Below, piece by piece: positions 28,728-38,121 of a DNA stretch of 64,000 nucleotides. The stretch is from JAXLRU01 sp046330935. GTDB taxonomy: Bacteria > Actinomycetota > Actinomycetes > Actinomycetales > Kineosporiaceae. The DNA is taken from the NCBI GenBank assembly GCA_046330935.1, contig JAXLRU010000008.1:1-64000 (forward strand). Direction: 5' to 3'. Numbering within the stretch: the first letter of the stretch is position 1; each line of letters opens with the position of its first letter. The translations under genes and the position numbers were made by a program. A model generated the notes under the pieces. That model saw nothing but the letters and a program-made list of their open reading frames with translations. It did not search any database and had not been told where the DNA came from.

Positions 28728-29471
28728 GTGCGCCGCAGCCGACCAGGGCCCCCGACCTGGTGGGCAGCGCTGGCCGGCCTGGCCCTGCCGGTCGCCTGCC
28801 CCGGCTGCGGCGCACCCGGGCAACGCTTGTGCCCCGCCTGCAGGAGCGCGCTCACCCCGACGGTCCTGCGCGTCAGCCTCACCGCCGCCGCCTGGTTGCC
28901 CGCCCACGCCGGCGGCCGCTACGAGGGCGTCCTCGCCTCCACGCTCCTCGCGTGGAAGGACCGGGGCCGCGCCGATCTGACGAGCGTGCTCGCCCCCGCG
29001 CTCGCCTGCGCCGTCGCCGCCCGCTGCCACGACCTGGCGGCCGCGTCCCGTCTGGAGCCGGCCGACGTGCTCGGCGCGGTGTCACTGGTCCCGGTGCCGT
29101 CCTCGCGCGCCGCCACGCGTGCCCGCGGGGAGGACGTCGTGCTGGGCCTCGCGCGCACCGCCGCGGGGCTCCTGAGCGCCCCGTCCGGGCCGCGGCCGCG
29201 CGTCGTCCCCGCCCTGCGCCAGCGCCGGGGCGTCGCCGACCAGGCGGGGCTGGGCCGGACGGCGCGCCAGCGCAACGTGGCGGGCGCCTTCGTCGTCCGG
29301 GGCCGGCCGCCGGCCCTCGCCCTCGTCGTCGACGACGTCCTCACCACCGGTGCGAGCGCCGCCGCCGCCGTGCACGCCCTGCACGCCGCGGGGACGGCCG
29401 TCCTCGGGGCCTGCGCCGTTTCAGCGACACCCCCGCCGGGTGGGCTGTCGGAACCGCCCGACCTCCGTTAG
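28728..29471 (+). CDS. ComF-family phosphoribosyltransferase-like protein
   Basis: The 247-residue protein has an N-terminal zinc finger (C24/C27 and C35/C38) and a phosphoribosyltransferase fold whose PRPP loop V-V-D202-D203-V-L-T-T-G208-A is intact. GRYEGVLASTLLAWKDRGR and RPRVVPALRQRR fit the ComF/GntX family. In competent bacteria ComF acts in DNA uptake; in actinobacteria, where it sits between lpqB and hpf (Rv3242c), its role is not known. Confidence 0.85.
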   Translation: MRRSRPGPPTWWAALAGLALPVACPGCGAPGQRLCPACRSALTPTVLRVSLTAAAWLPAHAGGRYEGVLASTLLAWKDRGRADLTSVLAPALACAVAARCHDLAAASRLEPADVLGAVSLVPVPSSRAATRARGEDVVLGLARTAAGLLSAPSGPRPRVVPALRQRRGVADQAGLGRTARQRNVAGAFVVRGRPPALALVVDDVLTTGASAAAAVHALHAAGTAVLGACAVSATPPPGGLSEPPDLR

Positions 29472-29475
29472 CGTT
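29450..29475 (+). promoter_or_regulatory. Candidate ECF (SigR/SigH-like) promoter for hpf
   Basis: GGAAC (29450-29454), 18 bases, then GTT (29473-29475). This fits the GGAAT-N18/19-GTT pattern of thiol-stress ECF sigma factors, with one mismatch. It overlaps the end of comF and would give a leader of about 180 bases before hpf. A TTGACA at 29474 has no -10 partner at the usual distance. A perfect palindrome (29487-29502) lies in the leader. Confidence 0.35.
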
Positions 29476-29664
29476 GACAGACCACAGCGCCCCGCGGGGC
29501 GCGGCAGTAGCAGTCCCTCTGCGCCGGGCACCGGCAGTGAGGAGGCCCTGCACCACGAGCCATCGATCGCGAGGCCGCGTCGATCAGCCGTGAGAGCTGC
29601 CGACGAGCCCGGACCTCGCGAGCACCATCCACTCACGTGCATCTGCACGCGACAGGAGGTCCCT

Positions 29665-30306
29665 GTGGACATTGTGATCACCGGCCGGCACACCGAGGTC
29701 TCGGACCGCTTCCGGCAGCAGGCGGAGGAGAAGCTCGCCAAGGTCGCCCAGCTCGCGCCGCGCGCGCAGCGGCTCGACGTCGAGGTCTCCCACGAGCCCA
29801 ATCCTCGGCAGAGCCAGATCTGCAAGAAGGTGGAGATCACGGTCCGGGATCGCGGACCCGTGATCCGCGCGGAGGCGGTCGCCGACGAGCCGTACTCGGC
29901 CCTCGACCTCGCCGTGGGCAAGCTCCAGGAACGGCTGCGCAGGTCCCGGGATCGCCGCAAGGTCCACCACGGGCGGCAGACGCCCGCCTCGGTCCGCACC
30001 ACGCCCCCGCCCGTGATCGAGCCCGCCCCGGCGGGCGAGGTCGACGCGCAGACGGAGGAGATCGAGGACACCAGCCCCGTGGTCATCCGGACCAAGGACC
30101 ACGTGGCCTCGCCGATGACCGTCGACCAGGCCCTGTACGAGATGGAACTCGTCGGCCACGACTTCTTCCTGTTCGTCGACGTCGAGTCCGGCCTGCCCAG
30201 CGTCGTCTACCGGCGCCGCGGCTGGAACTACGGCGTGATCCGCCTGAAGGTGGCCGACGGCACCGCCGACGCCGCCCAGGTGGCGGCGCTGCTGACGTCC
30301 GTCTGA
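29665..30306 (+). CDS. hpf: Ribosome hibernation-promoting factor, long form
   Basis: The 213-residue protein has an N-terminal S30AE domain (1-100, DIVITGRHTEVSDRFRQQAEEKLAKV), a linker rich in Pro and Glu, and the C-terminal dimerisation domain (from about 148, MTVDQALYEMELVGHDFFLFVDVESG to YRRRGWNYGVIRL). Long HPF dimerises 70S ribosomes into inactive 100S particles in stationary phase or stress. AGGAGGT lies 4 bases before the GTG start. A strong hairpin follows the stop. Gene order comF-hpf-secA is the normal actinobacterial one, here with a YcaQ-type gene inserted before secA. Confidence 0.95.
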   Translation: MDIVITGRHTEVSDRFRQQAEEKLAKVAQLAPRAQRLDVEVSHEPNPRQSQICKKVEITVRDRGPVIRAEAVADEPYSALDLAVGKLQERLRRSRDRRKVHHGRQTPASVRTTPPPVIEPAPAGEVDAQTEEIEDTSPVVIRTKDHVASPMTVDQALYEMELVGHDFFLFVDVESGLPSVVYRRRGWNYGVIRLKVADGTADAAQVAALLTSV

Positions 30307-30320
30307 GCGTTCCGCCTCGA

Positions 30321-30371
30321 CGAGGGGCCCGCCGCCGTGGGGAGCACCGTCCCGCGGCGGCGGGCCCCTCG
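30321..30371 (+). terminator. Terminator after hpf
   Basis: A perfect 17-bp inverted repeat: arm 30321-30337 (CGAGGGGCCCGCCGCCG) and its complement at 30355-30371, with a 17-base loop. It lies 15 bases after the hpf stop. No T tract. Confidence 0.75.
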
Positions 30372-30401
30372 CCTGTCGGTGGGCTGGAGGAGGCTGTGCG
30401 C

Positions 30402-31760
30402 GTGAGCCCCGCGTCCCCGGTCGCCCTGCCCCTGCCGTCGCCCGCGCGCGCCGAGGTGGTGCCCTCCGATGCGGCGGCCCGGATCGCCGTCGCCGCCCAG
30501 GGACTGGCCGGCTCGCGCCCGAGCGCGGGCGCCGCCGTGTCCCCGCGCCGACTGCTCGACGTCGCGAGCCGCCTGGGCGTCGTCCAGATCGACAGCGTCA
30601 ACGTCTTCTCGCGCAGCCACTACCTGCCCTTCTTCTCCCGCGTGGGCGCCTACGACCGGTCCGCGCTCGACCGCCTCGCGGCCGGGCCCCGCCCCCGCCT
30701 CGTGGAGTACTGGGCCCACGAGGCCTCCTACGTCCCCGTCGCCACCCACGCCCTCCTGCGCTGGCGCATGGCCCGGGCGGCCGAGGAGGCGTGGGGCGGC
30801 ATGCGCAGCGCGGCGCGGGACCTGCCCCACGTGCTGGAGTCGGTCGTGCGCGTGGTCGCCGACGCGGGCCCCTCGACGGCGGCCGAGGTGGAGCGGCACC
30901 TCACCGGGGCTCGCGGCCCCCGAGGGGAGCACTGGGGCTGGAACTGGAGCGAGGCGAAGCGGGCCCTGGAGTTCGCGTTCTGGTCGGGGCGGCTGACGAG
31001 TGCGGGGCGGACGGCGCAGTTCGAGCGCCGCTACGCCCTGCCCGAGGCCGTCCTGCCCGCGTCGGTGCTCACCGAGGTGCCCGAGCCCGCCGACGCCGTC
31101 CGCGCCCTCGTGGAGATCGCCGCCCGCGCCTGTGGCATCGCCACGGCGGCCACCCTGCGCGACTACTTCCGGTTGCGCAGCGACCAGACCGCGGCGGCCG
31201 TCGCCGAGCTGGTCGACGCCGGGGTCCTGGAGCCGGTCGTCCTGCGCTGCCACCCGGGGTGCGCCGCCGGGCCCGCGTCGGTGCCCGCCTACCTCCACGC
31301 GCAGGCCCGCCGACCGGCCCGCCTGTCCGGTCACGCCCTGCTCAGCCCGTTCGACAACCTGATCTGGCACCGGCCGCGCACCGAGCAGCTGTTCGGGATG
31401 CGCTACCGGCTGGAGATCTACACCCCCGCCCCGCGCCGGGTGCACGGCTACTACGTCCTGCCCTACCTGTACGGCGACCAGCTGCGGGCGAGGGTGGACC
31501 TCAAGGCCGATCGCGCCAAGGGGGGAGGTGGCGTGCTCGTGGTGCGTGCAGCCTGGCGCGAACCGGTCCTCGACGCGCGGCGCGGGGTTCGCGCCTCCCA
31601 TGCCGAGATGGTCGCCTCGCTGGCCGACGATCTCCGCGCGGCGGCGGGGTGGTCGGGGTTGGCTCAGGTGCGGGTCGACCCCGTCGGTGACCTCGCCGGC
31701 GACCTCGGCGCCGTGCTCGCGGGCCGCGCCGCCGCCGCCGACCCGCCCTGGGTGGGGTGA
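30402..31760 (+). CDS. YcaQ/AlkX-type winged-helix DNA glycosylase
   Basis: The 452-residue protein belongs to the HTH_42/YcaQ family of DNA glycosylases that open interstrand crosslinks and remove bulky N-alkyl bases. RLLDVASRLGVVQIDSVNVFSR near 51-72 holds the Q62-I-D64 motif, the QxD form of the YcaQ branch (AlkZ has QxQ). LVEYWAHEASYVP and LLSPFDNLIWHRPRTEQLFG are further family landmarks. The GTG at 30402 is preceded by GGAGGAGG with 8 bases spacing; GTG 30396 would be too close. It lies between hpf and secA, an added gene in an otherwise conserved order. Confidence 0.85.
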   Translation: MSPASPVALPLPSPARAEVVPSDAAARIAVAAQGLAGSRPSAGAAVSPRRLLDVASRLGVVQIDSVNVFSRSHYLPFFSRVGAYDRSALDRLAAGPRPRLVEYWAHEASYVPVATHALLRWRMARAAEEAWGGMRSAARDLPHVLESVVRVVADAGPSTAAEVERHLTGARGPRGEHWGWNWSEAKRALEFAFWSGRLTSAGRTAQFERRYALPEAVLPASVLTEVPEPADAVRALVEIAARACGIATAATLRDYFRLRSDQTAAAVAELVDAGVLEPVVLRCHPGCAAGPASVPAYLHAQARRPARLSGHALLSPFDNLIWHRPRTEQLFGMRYRLEIYTPAPRRVHGYYVLPYLYGDQLRARVDLKADRAKGGGGVLVVRAAWREPVLDARRGVRASHAEMVASLADDLRAAAGWSGLAQVRVDPVGDLAGDLGAVLAGRAAAADPPWVG

Positions 31761-31827
31761 GCCGCGGGGCCGCAGCCCGCTCCTGGGGCACGGCGGCGAC
31801 ACGAGCACCCCGAGAGGTGTCTACGAT

Positions 31828-31861
31828 GACGAACGGGCACCTTCGGTGCCCGTCGTTCGTC
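31828..31861 (+). other. Strong stem-loop in the secA leader
   Basis: GACGAAC-GGGCACC pairs with GGTGCCC-(GTC)-GTTCGTC around a TTC loop. TACGAT (31822-31827) just before it could be a -10, which would put the hairpin at the very 5' end of a secA transcript. It could equally end the gene upstream. It lies about 60 bases before the secA start. Confidence 0.5.
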
Positions 31862-31918
31862 GTGCGCCGGTGAAGGGCCACCGATGGTGGGGCCCGAGGA
31901 CTGCTGGGAGACAACCGC

Positions 31919-34630
<2,712 letters not shown>

Positions 34631-34640
34631 CTCCTGAGCT

Positions 34641-34669
34641 CCACCGCAGTGCCGACCGGCGGGCGGTGG
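34641..34669. terminator. Hairpin between secA and the Rv3235-family gene
   Basis: CCACCGC (34641-34647) pairs with GCGGTGG (34663-34669). It lies between two convergent stops 46 bases apart, so it may end both transcripts. Confidence 0.5.
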
Positions 34670-34676
34670 TGCGTCA

Positions 34677-35258
34677 TCACCCGATCTCCAGGGCGGTGAC
34701 GCGCCACCGCCCGCCTGCTGCTTCCAGGCGCAGGGCGACGGCGCGCATCCGCCCCCGGTCGAGGACCACCGACGACGCCTCGCGCACCCGCTCGTCGACC
34801 TCGCACACGTGCACGGCGCGCACCAGCGCGGCGGCGCTGCGGGGCACGCGCATGCGGGTCGCCAGGGCGTGACGGCGGACCAGCGTGGCCAGCACCTCCG
34901 GGGTGGTCCATCGCTGCAGCTGCGAGGGGGGCCGGTGGCCGGCGCCGACCTCGCACGCCACCCGGACGAACGTCTCGATCCAGGCCCGCGGTTCGGGGAG
35001 GGCGCCGACCGGGGTGAGCTCCTCGTCGTCGTCCTCGTCGTCGACAAGCGCCAGGGCGCCCCAGACGGGGGCGATCCCCGGCCTCGCCGGGTGGGTGGGG
35101 CCGGCCCCGGGTGCCGCGCGCAGCACGGGCGCGGCGTGAAGGTCGGGTTCCGTCGCCGGCGACGCGAGCGAGGTGAGGGACGTCGAGGGCTGGGCGTCGG
35201 GCACGGTGGTCTCCGATCGGTGCGTGGATGCGAGGACGGGACGGGGGCGGGGGGTCAC
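34677..35258 (-). CDS. Rv3235-family (DUF6459) protein
   Basis: Up to 193 residues. The first 90 are Pro/Ala/Thr-rich with an acidic patch DDEDDDEE. The conserved domain from about residue 100 has PRAWIETFVRVACEVGAGHRPPSQLQRW, VRRHALATRMRVPR and the end AGGRWRVTALEIG. The family accompanies secA across actinobacteria and has no assigned function. GTG 35258 overlaps the LysM stop by 4 bases; GTG 35204, with GGAG upstream, is an equally possible start. Confidence 0.8.
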   Translation of the reverse strand: MTPRPRPVLASTHRSETTVPDAQPSTSLTSLASPATEPDLHAAPVLRAAPGAGPTHPARPGIAPVWGALALVDDEDDDEELTPVGALPEPRAWIETFVRVACEVGAGHRPPSQLQRWTTPEVLATLVRRHALATRMRVPRSAAALVRAVHVCEVDERVREASSVVLDRGRMRAVALRLEAAGGRWRVTALEIG

Positions 35259-36157
35259 GACGGGGCCAGCAGCCGGGTGCCCGGCTGCAGGAGGTCGGGG
35301 TCGTCGCCGATGCGGTCGCGGTTGGCCGCGTACCAGGCGTGCCAGTGGGCGCTGATGTCGGCGTTGCTCGCCTCCGCGGGCAGGTGGTCGCGCGCGATGG
35401 CCCACAAGGTGTCCCCGGGCGCGACCACGACGCCGGCTGCCCGTGAGGGGGCCGTGGTGGGCGCCGCGGCGGGGGATGCCTCGGGGGATGCGGCCGGCGG
35501 CGAGGCGGGGCGCCTGGCGGGGGACGCGGGGGGACGCACCGTGGGATGTGCCGCGGGCTGAATGGCCGGCGTGCGGGCGGTTCGAGCGGTGGGCGACACG
35601 CGGGGGGACGCCGTCCGGTCCTGAGCCCGGGTGGTCGGGGCGCCGGTGGTCACGGTCCACCCCAGGTCGACGCGCGCCGCCGCGACGGGGGCCTGCGGCC
35701 CTCCCGCCGGGGCCGCCTGGGCCACGGCAGGCGCGAGGCCGCCGACGGCCGCCACGGTGAGCGCGGCCACGAGGACCCTGCGCACGCGCGCCGACAGGGT
35801 GGCCTCGGCCGGCGGGAGGGCCGGACGCCGGTGCGCGGGCTGCGGCGCCGGGGCCGACTCCGCGACCGAGGCTGCGGCCATCGCCTCGGCCCATGCCCCC
35901 GGCAGGCACGCCACGACGAGGACGAACAGGCGCAGGCAGGCCACGACCGCGGCCAGCGCACCGGCGACGGCGGCGGCCTGGTCGCAGGTGAGCGCGGCGG
36001 AGGCGGCGGCCGAGCGCCAGCACCCCACCGCAATGGCGATCGACCCCGCGACGGGGGATGCGGCCGCCATGAGCAGCGCCGTCGCCGCGGCGCCCGCTCG
36101 CACCCGCACCCCGATCCCGCTACCCGTCCCCACGGCCCCGCCCCTCGTTGATGTCAT
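35255..36157 (-). CDS. LysM-domain membrane protein
   Basis: The 300-residue protein has hydrophobic segments at about 22-46 and 60-90 and another at about 128-148, followed by a long Pro/Ala/Thr/Arg stretch (about 150-240). It ends in one LysM domain, VVAPGDTLWAIARDHLP ... DPDLLQPGTRLLAPS. LysM binds peptidoglycan, so the C-terminus is expected outside the membrane. It is upstream of and coupled to the Rv3235-family gene, a known pairing. The assigned ATG falls inside a patch of 10-bp tandem repeats; a GTG about 25 bases further in could be the true start. Confidence 0.8.
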   Translation of the reverse strand: MTSTRGGAVGTGSGIGVRVRAGAAATALLMAAASPVAGSIAIAVGCWRSAAASAALTCDQAAAVAGALAAVVACLRLFVLVVACLPGAWAEAMAAASVAESAPAPQPAHRRPALPPAEATLSARVRRVLVAALTVAAVGGLAPAVAQAAPAGGPQAPVAAARVDLGWTVTTGAPTTRAQDRTASPRVSPTARTARTPAIQPAAHPTVRPPASPARRPASPPAASPEASPAAAPTTAPSRAAGVVVAPGDTLWAIARDHLPAEASNADISAHWHAWYAANRDRIGDDPDLLQPGTRLLAPS

Positions 36158-36190
36158 TTAATGTCGTTTGATGACGCTGAATCTCGCTGG
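36141..36190. repeat. Tandem 10-bp repeats, possible operator
   Basis: Four or five consecutive 10-bp units, each beginning ATG or AT: 36151-36160, 36161-36170 (ATGTCGTTTG), 36171-36180, 36181-36190, with a weaker one at 36141-36150. The stretch is far richer in A/T than its surroundings. It lies between the divergent LysM gene and the unknown gene at 36314. Small MerR-like regulators such as BldC bind direct repeats of about this period; a protein of a related type is encoded at 36945-37184. Confidence 0.5.
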
Positions 36191-36301
36191 GAGCAATTTG
36201 TAGCCCATGAGTGCCCTTGCTGTCACCTGGGCGCGCGAAGCTGTGGATGTCGTGCCTGGCGCGAACCGCACCCTCGCCGTCGACCCGTGCGGGGGGTCGC
36301 C

Positions 36302-36307
36302 TACCGT
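36302..36307 (+). promoter_or_regulatory. -10 element of a leaderless transcript (unknown gene at 36314)
   Basis: TACCGT ends 6 bases before ATG 36314, and no ribosome binding site fits. Confidence 0.5.
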
Positions 36308-36313
36308 CGGGGG

Positions 36314-36916
36314 ATGCGCTGGGAGGACCTGTTCGACGACCTGGAGGCCCAGCTGGCCGCGCAGCGGCGCGAGGGGGACGAGGCCGAGCTGGCCGACGTC
36401 ATCCGCGCCGAGCGCGGCCGGCTGGAGTGGGCCGACCGCCTGCGCGCGCAGCCCGACCAGGTCGCGGTGATGGTGGAGGGCGGGCGGCTGGTCGGGCGCG
36501 TCGTCGACGGCGGGCCCGACTGGGTGCTGTTGCGCGACGGTCGGCGGGTACCGGGCGGGGCTGCGGACCCCTACGAGAGCTGGGGCACGGGGCCCGGTGA
36601 GGGCGCCCCCGGATCACGTGACGTCGTCGTCCCGCTGGGGGCCGTCATCGCCGTGTCCGGGCTGCGCGCGGGTGCGGCGCCGCTGCAGGGGGTCGCCCGC
36701 AGGCTCGGGCTCGCCGCGGTGCTGCGCGGTCTGTGCCGTGACCGGGTGGCGGTACGCCTGGGGCTGCGCGACGGCGCTCAGCTCGTGGGCACCCCGGCGT
36801 CGGTGGGCGCCGACCACGTGGACCTGCGCTGCCACGACGGGGACGATCCGCGCGCTCGCGGCATGTCGTGGACGGTGCCGTTCGATGCGCTGACGAGCGT
36901 GAGCCTGCTGGGGTGA
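36314..36916 (+). CDS. Conserved actinobacterial protein of unknown function
   Basis: The 200-residue soluble protein starts MRWEDLFDDLEAQLAAQ and has an acidic helical N-terminal third. The middle has a beta-rich part with VAVMVEGGRLVGRVVDGGPDWVLL (about 53-76), which looks like a small barrel, and the C-terminal part repeats the idea in VRLGLRDGAQLVGTPASVGADHVDL. I recognise no catalytic motif. The start is supported by TACCGT 6 bases upstream. The gene converges on the small HTH gene. A barrel that binds nucleic acid or protein is possible but unproven. Confidence 0.75.
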   Translation: MRWEDLFDDLEAQLAAQRREGDEAELADVIRAERGRLEWADRLRAQPDQVAVMVEGGRLVGRVVDGGPDWVLLRDGRRVPGGAADPYESWGTGPGEGAPGSRDVVVPLGAVIAVSGLRAGAAPLQGVARRLGLAAVLRGLCRDRVAVRLGLRDGAQLVGTPASVGADHVDLRCHDGDDPRARGMSWTVPFDALTSVSLLG

Positions 36917-36944
36917 GCGACGGGTGCCCCGCGCCGCGAGGGCG

Positions 36945-37184
36945 TCAGCCCAGGACGTCGATCTCGTCCTCGGCGTCCTGCGGCCGGGAGGCGACCATCT
37001 CGCGGGTCTCGGCGTACTTGCGCTGGATGTAGGCCTCGAGCTCGCTGATCTCGACCCGCCACTGCCCGCGGCCGCCGACGCGGATGGCCGGCAGCTCCCC
37101 GCTGTTCACGAGCGCGTAGGCCTGCCGGGCCGAGATGTTGAGGGTCTCGGCCACATCGGCGAGTTGCAGGAACCGGGGAGGCAC
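36945..37184 (-). CDS. Small helix-turn-helix (excisionase/MerR-like) DNA-binding protein
   Basis: From GTG 37184 the protein has 79 residues. LQLADVAETLNISARQAYALVNSGELPAI is a helix-turn-helix of the HTH_17 type, and RVGGRGQWRVEISELEAYIQR is the short wing that follows. It resembles the BldC/excisionase group of one-domain regulators, but it is not BldC itself by sequence. AGGAAGGAG lies just before the start. It is a single gene with about 235 bases of upstream space. Its targets are unknown; the 10-bp repeats 760 bases away are a candidate. Confidence 0.85.
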   Translation of the reverse strand: MPPRFLQLADVAETLNISARQAYALVNSGELPAIRVGGRGQWRVEISELEAYIQRKYAETREMVASRPQDAEDEIDVLG

Positions 37185-37419
37185 GGCGCGCTCCTTCCTC
37201 GTCGGGACCGGCGGTCGCTCCAGTGTTCCACGCGACGGCGGCGCCGCCGCGGTTCGTCCACACCCGCCACGCGTGCGCCCCTGCGGCCCTGTGGACGGCC
37301 ACCGGCGGGGCGGCCGTGATCTGCCAGGATGTGCCCGTTCGGCGAGCGGGGGGTCCGCGGCGTGCCCCGTCGTCCCCCGCCCGGCCACCGATCGTGCCGC
37401 ATCAGCAGGGGAGATGCCT

Positions 37420-38118
37420 GTGCCTGTGTCGACGTCCCTCGGGTCCCCGCTGCGCGGGTCCTCGCCCGATGCGCTGCCCGGCCCGCCCGCGGCGCGCCTG
37501 CGCCGCCCCTCCTGGCGGGACACCCGCCTGATCGTGGGAGTCCTCCTCGTCCTCGGCTCGATGGTGACGGGCGCGCGGGTCATGGCCGCTGCCGACGACA
37601 GCATCGCGGTCTGGGCGGCCGCTCGGCCGCTGCCGGTGGGGGCCACGCTGACGGTCGACGACCTCGTGCAGCGCCGGGTGCGGATGTCCGCCGGGGAGGA
37701 CCTCTACCTGCCCGCTGGCCCCCTGCCCGAGCGCGGTGCGGTGCTCCTGCGTGCCGTCGGCGAGGGGGAGCTCCTGCCGCGGGCGGCGCTCGGCGACGCC
37801 GCCCGGCTGCGGCTGCGGCCCGTCGTCGTCGTCGCCTCCGGGCCGGTCCCCTCGGGCCTCGGGCCGGGTGCGCGGGTGGACGTGTGGGTGGCCACCCGCA
37901 GCCCGTCCGGCCCCGGTGGCAGCGGGGACTTCGGCACCCCCGACCGGCTGGTCCGGTCCGCCGAGGTCACCGGTGTGCGCCAGGACAAGGGGGCGTTCTC
38001 CTCCGGGGAGCGCAGCGTCGAGATCCTCGTCGCGGAGGACGTCCTGCCCCGCCTGCTCGCCGCGCTCGCGAACGGGGCGTCGGTGACCCTCACCCCGCTG
38101 CCCGGCGGGGGTGGGTGA
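37420..38118 (+). CDS. SAF-domain membrane protein (CpaB/RcpC-like)
   Basis: About 232 residues. A basic N-terminus is followed by one membrane segment (about 35-57) and a SAF domain (about 62-125, AARPLPVGATLTVDDLVQRRVRM). A second beta-rich part has GLGPGARVDVWVATRS. This is the layout of CpaB/RcpC, which sits in the outer part of Tad pilus machines. AGGGGAG lies 6 bases before GTG 37420; ATG 37414 directly follows that site and is less likely. It is 3 bases upstream of the CpaE-like gene. It could serve the Tad locus at 54.6-59.4 kb. Confidence 0.75.
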   Translation: MPVSTSLGSPLRGSSPDALPGPPAARLRRPSWRDTRLIVGVLLVLGSMVTGARVMAAADDSIAVWAAARPLPVGATLTVDDLVQRRVRMSAGEDLYLPAGPLPERGAVLLRAVGEGELLPRAALGDAARLRLRPVVVVASGPVPSGLGPGARVDVWVATRSPSGPGGSGDFGTPDRLVRSAEVTGVRQDKGAFSSGERSVEILVAEDVLPRLLAALANGASVTLTPLPGGGG

Positions 38119-38121
38119 GCC

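Noticed and set aside
29474..29479. TTGACA as a -35 for hpf
   Set aside because: No -10-like hexamer is found 16-19 bases downstream; the region there is a GC palindrome.
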